From positions 1 to 58,750 of the forward strand of contig JAGGXR010000159.1 of assembly GCA_021162935.1 (NCBI GenBank): 58,750 bases of DNA. The letters run 5' to 3'. The notes beneath the pieces are model-generated. The model worked only from the letters and a program-made list of their open reading frames with translations, was not told where the DNA came from and did no database searches. This DNA comes from Deltaproteobacteria bacterium. Lineage in GTDB: Bacteria > Myxococcota_A > Polyangia > HGW-17 > SLPX01. Both the position numbers and the translations under genes were made by a program. The stretch's first letter is position 1. Every line of letters begins with the position of its first letter. This document shows positions 15,604 to 24,869 of this stretch, one piece after another.

Positions 15604-17823
15604 TCAGAGACGATCGCGCAGTGGTTCGTATCGTTTGGCTGCTTCGATACCGCGAAGGACCCGGAGTGCTCCATCGCGCAGCGCCTCCATTTCCCGTTCG
15701 CCCGGATAGAACGTGATGGGGGTTCCAAGCTGGCCGAGGTCACGCTGGAGCGTGGTTCGGAGCCGCTCGGATCGGGCCATGCCGCCGGTGACGATGATCT
15801 GATCGACCGGCTCGCCAGAGAACTTTGGGACGCCGCTGCTGATCTCAGCGGCAATCTGTTCCATCATGGCTTGGAAGACCACCTTGGCCTGTTCGTCGCC
15901 TTGTTCGATGCGGCGTTCCACGTCGCGCAGGTCGTTCGTTCCCAGGTAGGAAACGAGGCCACCTCCGCCGATGAGTCTTGCTTCGACCTGCATGCGGGTC
16001 AGACCAGAAAAGCACAGTTCGATGAGGTCCATGCCGGGCAGGGTTCCGGCCCTATTGGGAGACATGGGGCCGTCGTACAGAGCGTTTTTCACTTTGACGC
16101 AGCGTCCCTTGCGGTGGCATCCGACGCTGATGCCTCCGCCCAGATGGGCCACGATCAGGTTCATGTCCTGGTATTCCCTGCCGTGCTTTTCCGCGTAGAG
16201 TTTCGCCGCCGCCTTTTGGCTCAACGCGTGCCAGGCCGCCTCTTGCTGGGATTCCTTGAGCCCGGTGATACGGCTCGTTTCATCCAATTCGTCCACTACT
16301 GGTGGGTCCACCACGAAAGCGTGGATGCCCACCGACGCAGCGAGTGTGCTGGCCAAGATGGCGCCGAGATTCGAGGCGTGTCGGCCTGCGACCTGTCTGC
16401 GCAGGTCGTCGATCATGCGATCGTCCACCTGGTAGGTCCCACTGGTGACCGGTAGCAACAGTCCACCGCGACCCACGATGGCGTCTAATTCCTGGATGGT
16501 CGTGTTCGCATGGGTCAAAAAATCGGTGATGGCTTCGGTACGGAAGGGAATTTGATCCTCGAGCTTTCGGTACGACTTGAGTTTGTCTGGATCATGATGG
16601 ACTTCGGTGCGATGGATTTGTTCTTCACCTTCGAATAGAGCCAGTTTGGTGGATGTGGAGCCTGGGTTGATGGCAAGGACTCGGTACCTTGGGAAGAATC
16701 GGTCGTTGAGGGTGTGTTGGTAGCGGCTCGATTTGAAGAGTTGGAGCAACAGGGCCTTGGCGCCCAGGATGACTTCGTCGGGCGTGCTCTGACGACTGAA
16801 GTCCAAGGCTCGTGCGTCGAGGCCGCCGATCATCAGAACGGTCTGGGCCTGAGGAAATCGGATCGAGTACAGGTGGTAGAGCATGTTGCCCACGTCCAGA
16901 TACGGAGCAATGAGCACGTTGCTGTGACCGGCAACGGGGTGGTCGTCCAGAGTTGCCTTGAGCTTGGTTCGGGCCGCTGTTTCGGAGATGGCCACGCTGA
17001 CCTGGAGTTCGGCCTCGATGGAGATGCTGCGATACCGGGCATTTTCCGACTGCAGTTCTGCGAGGTGCCTGGCGATGATGGGTTCGGCCTGACGGATACG
17101 TCTCACCGAAGGGCCGTCTCCGGAGCCTCGCGTGGAGTAGGAGAGGAGCGCTCCGTGGATCTGGCCCAAGACGTCTGGCGGAATGATGTCCCGCATGGTC
17201 CTACAGGATCCCACCGCGATGTCGGCCAGCGCTTCCGAAGAGGGCTCGGGGTTGAGCGCCACATCGGCGAACAGGACGAGATTTTGGTCATAGACCCCTT
17301 GGGGATGATCATCGGGCAGGGCAAACAGGGCCATTTCGTAGACAGTGCCTGTCTTGGGCAGGAGTCTGAGACAGGGCAGGAAGAACTCGCGGGATGTGTG
17401 GGTCAGCCCACCAAGGACCGCATCGGCATAACCGAGTTTTACCAGGAGAATGGCTTGGTAGATGGGGTTCTGGAGACGACTGCGGGCCTCATCGAGCGAC
17501 ATTTCCCATCGATGTCCTTTGCTTTTCTCACAGAGTCGGCCAGCCATTTGAGCCAGGAGGGACTCGTCCAGATCAGAGCCATCGGGAGCCAAAATTTTGG
17601 TTCGGTTGAGGAGCCGTTTCGTCGAGCCTTCCAGGTTCAGGTTTTGCGATAGGGTCTGTTGCACGCTGGAGCGATGGGCGAGCAGGACCACGTTCGTGAA
17701 CTTGAGCAGCCGAGAGGCCGCCATCAAGACCCTTGGATCGTCTCCTTCGGGAAAGATGATGGTCGGCTTTGGTTTCGCCTCACTGCGAAGCTGCGCGTCG
17801 ATGCAACCCTCGATATCGAACAT
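15604..17823 (-). CDS. Phosphate acetyl/butyryltransferase - butyrate kinase fusion
   Basis: This 739-residue protein has two complete enzymes in one chain. Residues 1-365 are a phosphotransacylase: G-Y-A-D-A-V-L-G-G-L, LVLFADVALNPEPSSEALAD, LLSYSTRGSGDG and V-A-G-H-S-N-V-L-I are all family signatures. Residues 381-739 are a butyrate kinase of the acetokinase fold, with RVLAINPGSTSTKLALF at the phosphate-binding start, N-A-L-Y-D-G-P-M-S-P-N-R and L-V-S-Y-L-G-T-N-D. Together they would convert acyl-CoA plus phosphate to acyl-phosphate and then to acid plus ATP, or the reverse. In clostridia these are two adjacent genes. The ATG follows GGAGG by 8 bases. It is encoded alone and faces phaC. Whether the acyl group is acetyl, butyryl or branched cannot be read from the sequence. 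Confidence 0.9.
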   Translation of the reverse strand: MFDIEGCIDAQLRSEAKPKPTIIFPEGDDPRVLMAASRLLKFTNVVLLAHRSSVQQTLSQNLNLEGSTKRLLNRTKILAPDGSDLDESLLAQMAGRLCEKSKGHRWEMSLDEARSRLQNPIYQAILLVKLGYADAVLGGLTHTSREFFLPCLRLLPKTGTVYEMALFALPDDHPQGVYDQNLVLFADVALNPEPSSEALADIAVGSCRTMRDIIPPDVLGQIHGALLSYSTRGSGDGPSVRRIRQAEPIIARHLAELQSENARYRSISIEAELQVSVAISETAARTKLKATLDDHPVAGHSNVLIAPYLDVGNMLYHLYSIRFPQAQTVLMIGGLDARALDFSRQSTPDEVILGAKALLLQLFKSSRYQHTLNDRFFPRYRVLAINPGSTSTKLALFEGEEQIHRTEVHHDPDKLKSYRKLEDQIPFRTEAITDFLTHANTTIQELDAIVGRGGLLLPVTSGTYQVDDRMIDDLRRQVAGRHASNLGAILASTLAASVGIHAFVVDPPVVDELDETSRITGLKESQQEAAWHALSQKAAAKLYAEKHGREYQDMNLIVAHLGGGISVGCHRKGRCVKVKNALYDGPMSPNRAGTLPGMDLIELCFSGLTRMQVEARLIGGGGLVSYLGTNDLRDVERRIEQGDEQAKVVFQAMMEQIAAEISSGVPKFSGEPVDQIIVTGGMARSERLRTTLQRDLGQLGTPITFYPGEREMEALRDGALRVLRGIEAAKRYEPLRDRL

Positions 17824-18235
17824 GGATTTCCTCCAGGGCTGGTGGGTCGTCGCTCGATTTCGCCGGTCGACCAGGTCGGCTGTGGACCAGGGTCATTCCA
17901 TGGGCTGTGATATTGAACCGGCCCTGGACGATGTGCAAGCAATTCACCGCAAGGCAGCATCCGGTTCGTGGCACGGCCCGAAAGCGGCGGATGGACGGCG
18001 CGTTCGTGTCGTCGTGTGTCGGACCCAAAGATGACTCCGAGTTCATGGTTGCCTTTGGACGTCCAGGAGATCGAGGCTCCAAAATGCTGGACATCGTTGC
18101 AGGAAAGTCCCTATCATCGAAAACGAGTTTCGCGGTTGTCCGTTGTGCGACATGGATGCAGCTGCAGGACTCGTTGAAAATGGCCTCGGGACGGGAAGAA
18201 TCGTCTCGAGAAAGCCGTTTCGGTGGAAGGGGAAG

Positions 18236-20059
18236 ATGCTGGCGATGCATGTTTTGGGCAGGTTGATTTGCCTTATCGTTTCGCTGTCCGTGGCGACGAT
18301 TGCGTTTGGATTGTCTGGGTGCGCTGAGAAGGGAAAGCCGCTCGTGCCGGGCGTCTGCGGGGACGGCATCCTGAACATCGATGAAGAATGTGACGAGGGC
18401 GATCGCAACAGCGACATCCTGCCGGATCGATGCCGCACGGACTGCCACAAGCCGTTCTGTGGTGACGCCGTGGTGGATCAAGGTGAGACCTGCGACAGTT
18501 CCGATCTCCACGGTGCAGCCTGTACGGACTATGGTTTTCTCAAGGGCGAGGTGACCTGTGGCTCCCATTGCGCCGTGGACCTGTCTGGTTGCTGGACCTG
18601 TGGAGACGGGCTCGCGTCGGGCAAGGAACAATGCGATGGCCAGGATATTCGAGACCTGTCCTGCGCCGACCTGGGGTTCGACGGCGGAACCCTTGCCTGC
18701 GGCTCTGGGTGTGCGTTCGATTTTTCGGGCTGCACGGGTGGCTGCGGCAACGGTGTGCGTGAGGGAGCGGAGGACTGCGACGCGAGCGATGTGGGTGACA
18801 AGCACTGCGCCGACCTGGGTTTCGACGGCGGAACCCTTGCCTGCGGCTCTGGGTGTGCGTTCGATTTTTCGGGTTGCACCGGTGGCTGCGGCAACGGCGT
18901 GGTGGAGGGCGACGAGGTCTGTGACGACGGCAACGACGTGGACTACGATGGATGCAGCCATTGTGTGGGGGGGGACGCAACCTTCGAGGACGTGGTGACC
19001 TGGCTAGCCTGTGAGGCCCCAACCGACGTGACGGCGGCCGATGTGAACGACGACGGGGTGGTGGACCTCGTGGTTGCCTGCGGGGGCGGCACAGACGGAC
19101 AGGGTGGCCTGGCGGTATTGCTGGGTCAGGGACAGGCTGCTTTCGGGGCCCCGCAGTTCTTGGCGTTCCACGTTCCGGTGACATCGGTGAAGACGGCGGA
19201 TCTGAATCGGGACGGTCATGCAGAGGTGGTGGCTGGTTGTTTGTCGACTCCGGACGCCACGGACCAACAGACAGGGGCCGTCGTGGTGGTGGATTTTGCC
19301 GTCGGGTTCGATGCGACATCCCTGTTGCCCTTGGGCGGCGGGGTGACGGACCTCGCCGTGGCGGATTGGAATGGAGACGGTGATCTGGACGTGGTGGCCG
19401 CGGTTCCTTCGCTTCAGCAGCTCGTTCTTTTGGCGGGTGATGGCCAGGGAGGTTTGATTGGGGATTCGTTTCTTTACGTATATGGACTCCCCTCTGCTGT
19501 GGCTGCGGCCGACCTGGATCAGGACGGTGTCATGGACCTTGCAACGGTTCGCCAGCGATATGACGTGACGGTCGTGTTTTTTGGGTTGGGCGGTGGGAGC
19601 TTTTCCGATCCGGCTTACGATTTGGCTGGTGATCGACCCAGTGATGTCGTCGTTTTCTCATTCAATGGTGATTTTATGCCCGACGTGGCGATTGTCAATG
19701 CGGGGGATGGAACGGTCACGACCCTAGTGACCATGGGGCAGGGCCAGCTCGGATTGGGAGGGGTGCTGGAGATGGATCCTGGTATCGTTCGTGCCGCCGC
19801 TGCTTATTTCGATTCGGATAGCCACGGCGATCTCGCTGTGGCGTCGTCGGCCACGGACCAGATCTGGTCGGCGGTCGGCAAGGGGGATGGTTCGTTCGTG
19901 GTTCGCTCGAAGGTGCCGTCCTGCGACTCACCGGTCAGTGTTTTGCCGACGGACCTCAATGGCGATGGGGTGGTGGACCTCGTGACCGCCTGTTCGTTTG
20001 CAGGTACTGTTGGCGTTCATTTGGGTCATGTGGCCGATTCTGGACAAGGAGATCACTGA
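18236..20059 (+). CDS. Cys-rich-repeat / FG-GAP lipoprotein
   Basis: This 607-residue lipoprotein (lipobox L-S-G-C, acylated Cys at 29) has a Cys-rich N-terminal third of four to five disulfide repeats of the myxobacterial type (C-G-N-G-V-x-E-G-x-E-x-C-D). It ends with DDGNDVDYDGCSHC, then has an FG-GAP beta-propeller (about 240-600) with D-V-N-D-D-G-V-V-D-L and D-L-N-G-D-G-V-V-D-L blades. It is probably surface-exposed. The ATG at 18236 was preferred for the GGAAGGGG just upstream; 18245 is a close alternative. Its stop overlaps the start of the next gene (TGATG), so it heads a three-gene operon with a small lipoprotein and a macroglobulin-like protein. Confidence 0.85.
   Translation: MLAMHVLGRLICLIVSLSVATIAFGLSGCAEKGKPLVPGVCGDGILNIDEECDEGDRNSDILPDRCRTDCHKPFCGDAVVDQGETCDSSDLHGAACTDYGFLKGEVTCGSHCAVDLSGCWTCGDGLASGKEQCDGQDIRDLSCADLGFDGGTLACGSGCAFDFSGCTGGCGNGVREGAEDCDASDVGDKHCADLGFDGGTLACGSGCAFDFSGCTGGCGNGVVEGDEVCDDGNDVDYDGCSHCVGGDATFEDVVTWLACEAPTDVTAADVNDDGVVDLVVACGGGTDGQGGLAVLLGQGQAAFGAPQFLAFHVPVTSVKTADLNRDGHAEVVAGCLSTPDATDQQTGAVVVVDFAVGFDATSLLPLGGGVTDLAVADWNGDGDLDVVAAVPSLQQLVLLAGDGQGGLIGDSFLYVYGLPSAVAAADLDQDGVMDLATVRQRYDVTVVFFGLGGGSFSDPAYDLAGDRPSDVVVFSFNGDFMPDVAIVNAGDGTVTTLVTMGQGQLGLGGVLEMDPGIVRAAAAYFDSDSHGDLAVASSATDQIWSAVGKGDGSFVVRSKVPSCDSPVSVLPTDLNGDGVVDLVTACSFAGTVGVHLGHVADSGQGDH
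18661..18901 (+). repeat. Two near-identical 97-bp coding repeats, 144-bp period
   Basis: 18661-18757 and 18805-18901 differ at about four positions, all but one silent-looking, so the duplication is recent or is homogenised. The 48-residue period equals that of the repeats in the RCC1 lipoprotein at 34398, and the encoded motifs share the same Cys and Gly spacing. Confidence 0.85.
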
Positions 20060-20553
20060 TGGGGCGTCTGTGGTGGGTGGTGTCGGCCGTACTGGTCGCA
20101 GTTGGAGCCTGTCGGTCGAGCAAGCCGGCGTCGATGCATCGCAGCAGCGAGCCGAAGGTTCCGTGCAAGGACAAGGCTGCACTCCAGGTCCTTGCCCGAT
20201 TCCAGGCAGACACCATGGACAAGATCGGTGCTTCTGGGCAGGGGCTCTATACAGGGCAACCGGCTCCCGAGAAGTTGCGGGATCTGGGCATGGTGCTTCG
20301 TCGAGGAAGCCGAGCCATGGCTGGTTTGCATTCAGGGGCGGCGGAGATCGATGATCTGCTCCACAGGCGGGCTACGTTGTTTCAGGACATGGCGAAACTG
20401 TTCGACGAGATGGCTGCGGGCAAGGACGCTGGTGACAAACGGGCAGTCGAGAAGGCCAGAGAGGCGCTTTTCGCGAAGCGAGCCTTGGAGCTTGGTATTC
20501 GCAAGGATTTACGGCGACGCTTCCAGGCCTGTCATTTGAAGCCTCCAATTTGA
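20059..20553 (+). CDS. Small helical lipoprotein
   Basis: This 164-residue protein has a short lipoprotein signal (A-V-G-A-C, acylated Cys at 18). The rest is almost entirely helical and charged, with heptad-like runs around A-E-I-D-D-L-L-H-R-R and a conserved-looking Cys pair (near residues 36 and 158). No family is recognised. The ATG overlaps the upstream stop codon and has AAGGAG 7 bases before it. The next gene begins immediately after its stop, so translation of the three genes is probably coupled. A partner or accessory role to the macroglobulin-like protein is an inference from the operon only. Confidence 0.75.
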   Translation: MGRLWWVVSAVLVAVGACRSSKPASMHRSSEPKVPCKDKAALQVLARFQADTMDKIGASGQGLYTGQPAPEKLRDLGMVLRRGSRAMAGLHSGAAEIDDLLHRRATLFQDMAKLFDEMAAGKDAGDKRAVEKAREALFAKRALELGIRKDLRRRFQACHLKPPI

Positions 20554-23500
20554 ATGATGGTTGCGTGGCTCATCAGTATCATTGCGGCGTTGGGGGTCTG
20601 GTCTGGGCCTGGATCCGATCGTGGAATTCCCTGTCGTGGTGAAGTGGCTGAATGGTCTTCCCTGGTGGGGGTGGACCATGTGCCTTCCTTTCCCATTCGT
20701 CTCGTCGCTCCCTACGTCGTGGTTTCGGGCCCCGTCCGTGTTCAGGCGGCACCCCTCGAAGAAATGGACATGCCCGCTGCCTTGGCCTGGATCAGGAGCC
20801 GTCGAGCTGGCGGTCCGCGTCTGGTGCCTGGATTGGATTGGAAGGTGGACCGTGTCACCACGTCACCAGGAAGGGCCAGAATCGACCTGTCGGCGGTGTT
20901 TCGGGGGCAGAGTGTGTGGGCTCTGGTGTTGGTCAGTCGCCCGACGGCGGACGGGGATCATCGTATCGTCGATGCGGCGCTGGTCGAATTCGGGGAAGGC
21001 AGGATAGCGTCCTGGCGAGGTCAGGACCAGGTAACGGTGGCGTATCGGTGGATGGTTGGGTCGGGGGGGGATCGGTTGGCCGGGTCTCCCATCCGGTTGC
21101 TCGATGATCGTGGCGTTTTTGTGGCTCGGAGTCGAACCGGTGCTGATGGGATGGCGACGCTGCATTGGTCCGGACCAGGGGATCGGTTGTTGATCGCCGG
21201 CCGTGGGCGGCGGCGAAGCCTGCTGTTGCTCGATGGTCATTGGAGGGCGCCTGGGGGGCTCGTCGGTCACCTGGCCTTGTCTCGGACCAGAGTCGCCCCA
21301 GGCGATACGATTGCCGTTGCAGGGGTCGCGTTCGCCGTGACCGGCGGTCGCGGAACGCAGGGTGGACGGCACGGCAGAGGGCGGCGCCAGACGGGAAGGT
21401 CCCCGAGCACCTCGGGGAAGCTTGTTTTGCGGCTCGTTGCACCGGGCCGGCACGAGGTTGCCCTTGGTCGGGTCAAATGGGGCGGACGAGGGATTTTTGC
21501 TGGCAGGGTGCAGGTGCCTTCTTGGGTCTCTGGCGGGCGGTGGCGCGTTATGGCTCAGGATCCGGTGACAGGCTGGACTCTGCACCGTGCTTTGTTGGTG
21601 GAGGGGCGTCGCGCGCATCTGGTTGTCCACGTCGCCCCGACGTCGAGGAACGTTCGGGTCGATGTCCAATTGCAATCCCCCTGGCGTGGGCCGGTCCTTG
21701 GGGCAAGGATCGACTATCGGTGGGGATGGCGCAGGTCCTGTTCCGGGACCTCTGATTTGCAGGGCGGGGCGGGATCGACCTGCCTGGATGGGAAGGGCCG
21801 TGCGTCCGTCGTGATGAATTGGCCCATGCAGGACGTGGGCTGTCTGTGGGTGGAGGCCTCGACGGTTCGTGGAGGCAATCTGCTCATGGCCCACGACTGG
21901 TGGTCCGATGGGCAGAGGCAGGGGCTCCTGGTCGGGCGACGGGAGGTCTCGTGGCGCATCATGCCATCCGGGGCCGGTTGGTCGTCCGTCCACGTGCAAG
22001 GCCGAGGGGCCTGGGCGGTGGTGATCCATCACGGCTCGAGGACGAACGTCTGGCCCTGTTGGTCCGCCTCGCCTTGGTCGGAGCAGGTTCGCTGTCCGGT
22101 TCGTATGATTCGTTCGGGCGAGATCAGCCTGCTGCGGTTTCGTTCGGCCGGCGGATGGATGGTGATGGGCCGCCACGTACTGTCCGGTTCCGACCAGCCA
22201 GAACTCTCTTGGCCCCGGATCCAGCAGCGCCCGGCCATGCTGGATGCCACGTTCGATGGTGATGACCTCGTGGTCTGGCCGGATGTGGCACCGGCCGCGA
22301 CTGGCGTGGGTTTGGTCACCGTGGTCTGTGGCGGGCGGTGGTATCGACGGTCCATCACCAATCTCCTGGAGCCGGTTTCTTTTCGGCTGTCGCGTTGTTT
22401 CCGTGCTCAGGTATTCGTGGATTGGGCGAGCAGGGCGGGACATCGTCATGCCTGGCGGACCGTGGATGGGCGGGCCATGCAGATCGCTTTGGCGCTGTCT
22501 TTGCGCAAGGTGGTTTCGGGCAGATCGCTGTGCCTGAGTGCCTCGTTGCAGGATCGGTTCGGCCGATTCCTGCCGTCCGACATGGCCGCATTGTTCATCG
22601 GAGGTGGGGATGCAGGATCGTCGTTGTGGCTGCTTTCGGGCACACCACGGGCTGGTTTTTGTTTCGTGCCTCGAAGAGCCGGGGCTTTTCGTTTGGAGGT
22701 ATTGGCCGGTGCCGGGTCGGGTCGAATGGCCGTGTTGTCACGGCCTTTGGCGGTTACGCCACTGCCGCACGTGACTATCAGCGGACCGGATCTGGTTCGG
22801 ATCAGCGATCGGGTCTGTCTGAATCTGGAATGGACGGGACGGTCGGCGTTGGACTCCTGGGTGCGGACGAAGGGTTGGGCGCTGCGTCGGCCTTGGTCGG
22901 GCCGCCTCGTGTCGGGTCATCGGTCGGTTTGTGGGGTGGTTGGGAGAACAAAGTCGGTTGTTTCGATGGAGGTGGGCGCTGGTCACGGCATTCGGAGTGC
23001 TGTGTGGCGCAGTCACGTGGCGGTTGCGGGTGACGTGGGACGCTGGCGCGGCGAAACGGCCAGTTTTCCTGGCAAGGCAGTGAGGTCATTGCGGTCCGGG
23101 TCGGCACAAGGAGGGAGAGTGGGGGGGCGGCTGGTGCCGCGAGGCCGGGTCGCGGCGCTTGCCTGCAGCGCTGAACCGTGGGTTCGTCTTTTGGGGCCGG
23201 CGCTTCGGATTGTAGATTGGGACGGCGGTTTGGCTGGACTGGTTGCGCGTGTTGTGCTGTCCGACCTTTCCTGGTGGGATCGGTTGATCGCGGTGGATCG
23301 ACTGGTCCGTCGCGACCAGGGACGCCTGGAGTCGCGGCGGAGTCTCCTTGCACAGCTTTCCAGGCTGCAACGTCCTGACGGGTGGTTCGAACGTGAGGCC
23401 GGGGGGCCGATCGCTTCGTTTCACCGACAGGTCCAGGTGGCCATGGTTCTGCTTGGGCTCCATGCGGACGGAAGCGGACGGCGTCTTCTGGCGGTTTTGG

Positions 23501-24552
23501 CGGGGCATCGGCCCGTGACGCCCTCCCAGGCTGCTGTGGGGCTTTGGGCGCAGGCCCGGATGGGGCGCTGGGATGGAGCTTGGGCCCGTCGAGCGATGGG
23601 CCATATGGCAAAATTAGGCCTGGGGGCGTCTGCGCTGCTGCTCGATGCCCTGGCGCGTCGCGGCGGGGACGCGTCTGTGTTGGATCGGGTCCTTGGGCAT
23701 CTTCGGAATCTCGTCAGTGGAATCGATGTCCGGCGCAAGCCATCTTCAGGAGGCAGTTTACGATGGGAGTCCGTCGGGTCGCCCTTGTGGCCTTTGGCTG
23801 CTGCGTTGGACGTGGTGGATCGGCTGCTTCCTGGGCATGCTCTTGCAGAGCGTCTCGCCGAGGCCTTGTTTCGGGCCATGGATCGGGGCGATGGAGATGC
23901 GCTCGATCGGGCCCTGTCGATTCGGAGTCTGTGGGGCCATTGGCAGCGGCGTGCTGCGAAGGGCCGTCAGGACGTGATCGAGGCTTCGAGCCGTGGTGTG
24001 GTCTATCGGAGGGTGGTGGGTTGTTCGGACGACGCCATGATCCTGACAGGATCCGAACTCGACGTGGCGCCGGTGTCGATTCGGCATCGCGGTGACTGTC
24101 TCCTGCACTGTGCGTTGTTTTGGCACATGGTCCCTCAGATGGCTCATGGGATCGGGGCGGTGGAGTCTGCGGTGCACCGCGTCGTCCTGTCCCCATTGGC
24201 GTATGCGCCTGTGTCGGCGGGTGGGGATCGGATCCGCCGACTTCGGTTGGGCGAGACCGTGCGGCTGCGTCTCGATGTGGACCTGTCGGATCGAGTCCAG
24301 GCTGGTACGAGTACCTGTCTACGCGAGATTCTTCCTGGCGGGCTCAGTCTGGTGCGCATCCTGAGCGGGCAGGGATCTGTGACGCGGAGCCGTCATGGGT
24401 TCGACATCTGTTCGGAGCAGGTTCGATATCACGTCACCTACGATGCGGTCGCCCGGTTTCCGGGTCGGTATCGCGGCGGAGCGGCCTGCGTCCGAAGTCT
24501 CGCTGGTCCTGTGGCCTGTTCGTCCGACTGGCGCGTCCTCGTCGTGCCCTGA
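20554..24552 (+). CDS. Degenerate alpha-2-macroglobulin-like secreted protein
   Basis: This is a 1332-residue protein with a short hydrophobic N-terminus (signal peptide or anchor). Around residues 240-345 an MG-type beta-sandwich is suggested by LSRTRVAPGDTIAVAGVAFA and a following G-x-F-x-G-x-x-x-V-P pattern. Around 880-1200 a helical-barrel region (LLAQLSRLQRPDGWF, then Ala/Leu-rich pairs) resembles the thioester-domain barrel. The last 130 residues end in a receptor-type beta-domain with E-I-L-P-G-G-L. Bacterial alpha-2-macroglobulins trap proteases in the periplasm, but the C-x-x-Q/E thioester motif is not visible, so covalent trapping is unlikely. The start directly abuts the upstream stop. 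Assignment is by overall pattern; a distant relative is possible. Confidence 0.6.
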   Translation: MMVAWLISIIAALGVWSGPGSDRGIPCRGEVAEWSSLVGVDHVPSFPIRLVAPYVVVSGPVRVQAAPLEEMDMPAALAWIRSRRAGGPRLVPGLDWKVDRVTTSPGRARIDLSAVFRGQSVWALVLVSRPTADGDHRIVDAALVEFGEGRIASWRGQDQVTVAYRWMVGSGGDRLAGSPIRLLDDRGVFVARSRTGADGMATLHWSGPGDRLLIAGRGRRRSLLLLDGHWRAPGGLVGHLALSRTRVAPGDTIAVAGVAFAVTGGRGTQGGRHGRGRRQTGRSPSTSGKLVLRLVAPGRHEVALGRVKWGGRGIFAGRVQVPSWVSGGRWRVMAQDPVTGWTLHRALLVEGRRAHLVVHVAPTSRNVRVDVQLQSPWRGPVLGARIDYRWGWRRSCSGTSDLQGGAGSTCLDGKGRASVVMNWPMQDVGCLWVEASTVRGGNLLMAHDWWSDGQRQGLLVGRREVSWRIMPSGAGWSSVHVQGRGAWAVVIHHGSRTNVWPCWSASPWSEQVRCPVRMIRSGEISLLRFRSAGGWMVMGRHVLSGSDQPELSWPRIQQRPAMLDATFDGDDLVVWPDVAPAATGVGLVTVVCGGRWYRRSITNLLEPVSFRLSRCFRAQVFVDWASRAGHRHAWRTVDGRAMQIALALSLRKVVSGRSLCLSASLQDRFGRFLPSDMAALFIGGGDAGSSLWLLSGTPRAGFCFVPRRAGAFRLEVLAGAGSGRMAVLSRPLAVTPLPHVTISGPDLVRISDRVCLNLEWTGRSALDSWVRTKGWALRRPWSGRLVSGHRSVCGVVGRTKSVVSMEVGAGHGIRSAVWRSHVAVAGDVGRWRGETASFPGKAVRSLRSGSAQGGRVGGRLVPRGRVAALACSAEPWVRLLGPALRIVDWDGGLAGLVARVVLSDLSWWDRLIAVDRLVRRDQGRLESRRSLLAQLSRLQRPDGWFEREAGGPIASFHRQVQVAMVLLGLHADGSGRRLLAVLAGHRPVTPSQAAVGLWAQARMGRWDGAWARRAMGHMAKLGLGASALLLDALARRGGDASVLDRVLGHLRNLVSGIDVRRKPSSGGSLRWESVGSPLWPLAAALDVVDRLLPGHALAERLAEALFRAMDRGDGDALDRALSIRSLWGHWQRRAAKGRQDVIEASSRGVVYRRVVGCSDDAMILTGSELDVAPVSIRHRGDCLLHCALFWHMVPQMAHGIGAVESAVHRVVLSPLAYAPVSAGGDRIRRLRLGETVRLRLDVDLSDRVQAGTSTCLREILPGGLSLVRILSGQGSVTRSRHGFDICSEQVRYHVTYDAVARFPGRYRGGAACVRSLAGPVACSSDWRVLVVP

Positions 24553-24869
24553 TCGGCGAGTCGTGGTCACAGACGGCTCCTGGTGGTCCATCGGTGGCCG
24601 GGAGCGTTTCTTCGTCTGGGCGCGATCGTTGTTTTCTGGTGTGCAGGATCTCCCATGGTTTACAGGGATCGCCTGAACACGGTTTGGTAAGCAATCCAGG
24701 GTATTTTCTTGACTTTGACCTTGGCAACGGTACCCTTCGCAAGAAAAAGGGATGCAGTTGGTGGTTGGAGGCTGGTGTGGAAGCAGACACTGCATCGTGG
24801 GGTGTGCGTCGTTCCATGGTTTTGATGGCGGAGCGACCAGGGTGGCCGAAAGGCACAGGAGAAAGAGAC
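24553..24869. other. 317-bp intergenic region, no gene seen
   Basis: No believable coding frame is present. A TTGACT at 24709-24714 has only a weak -10 candidate (TACCCT) 16 bases on, so it is at best a poor promoter for the downstream gene. No clear terminator was seen after the macroglobulin-like gene. Confidence 0.35.

Noticed and set aside
17780-18961. Long leftward open frame (393 codons) antisense to the FG-GAP lipoprotein
   Set aside because: No ribosome site or domain; it is a product of the GC-rich codon use of the real gene on the other strand.
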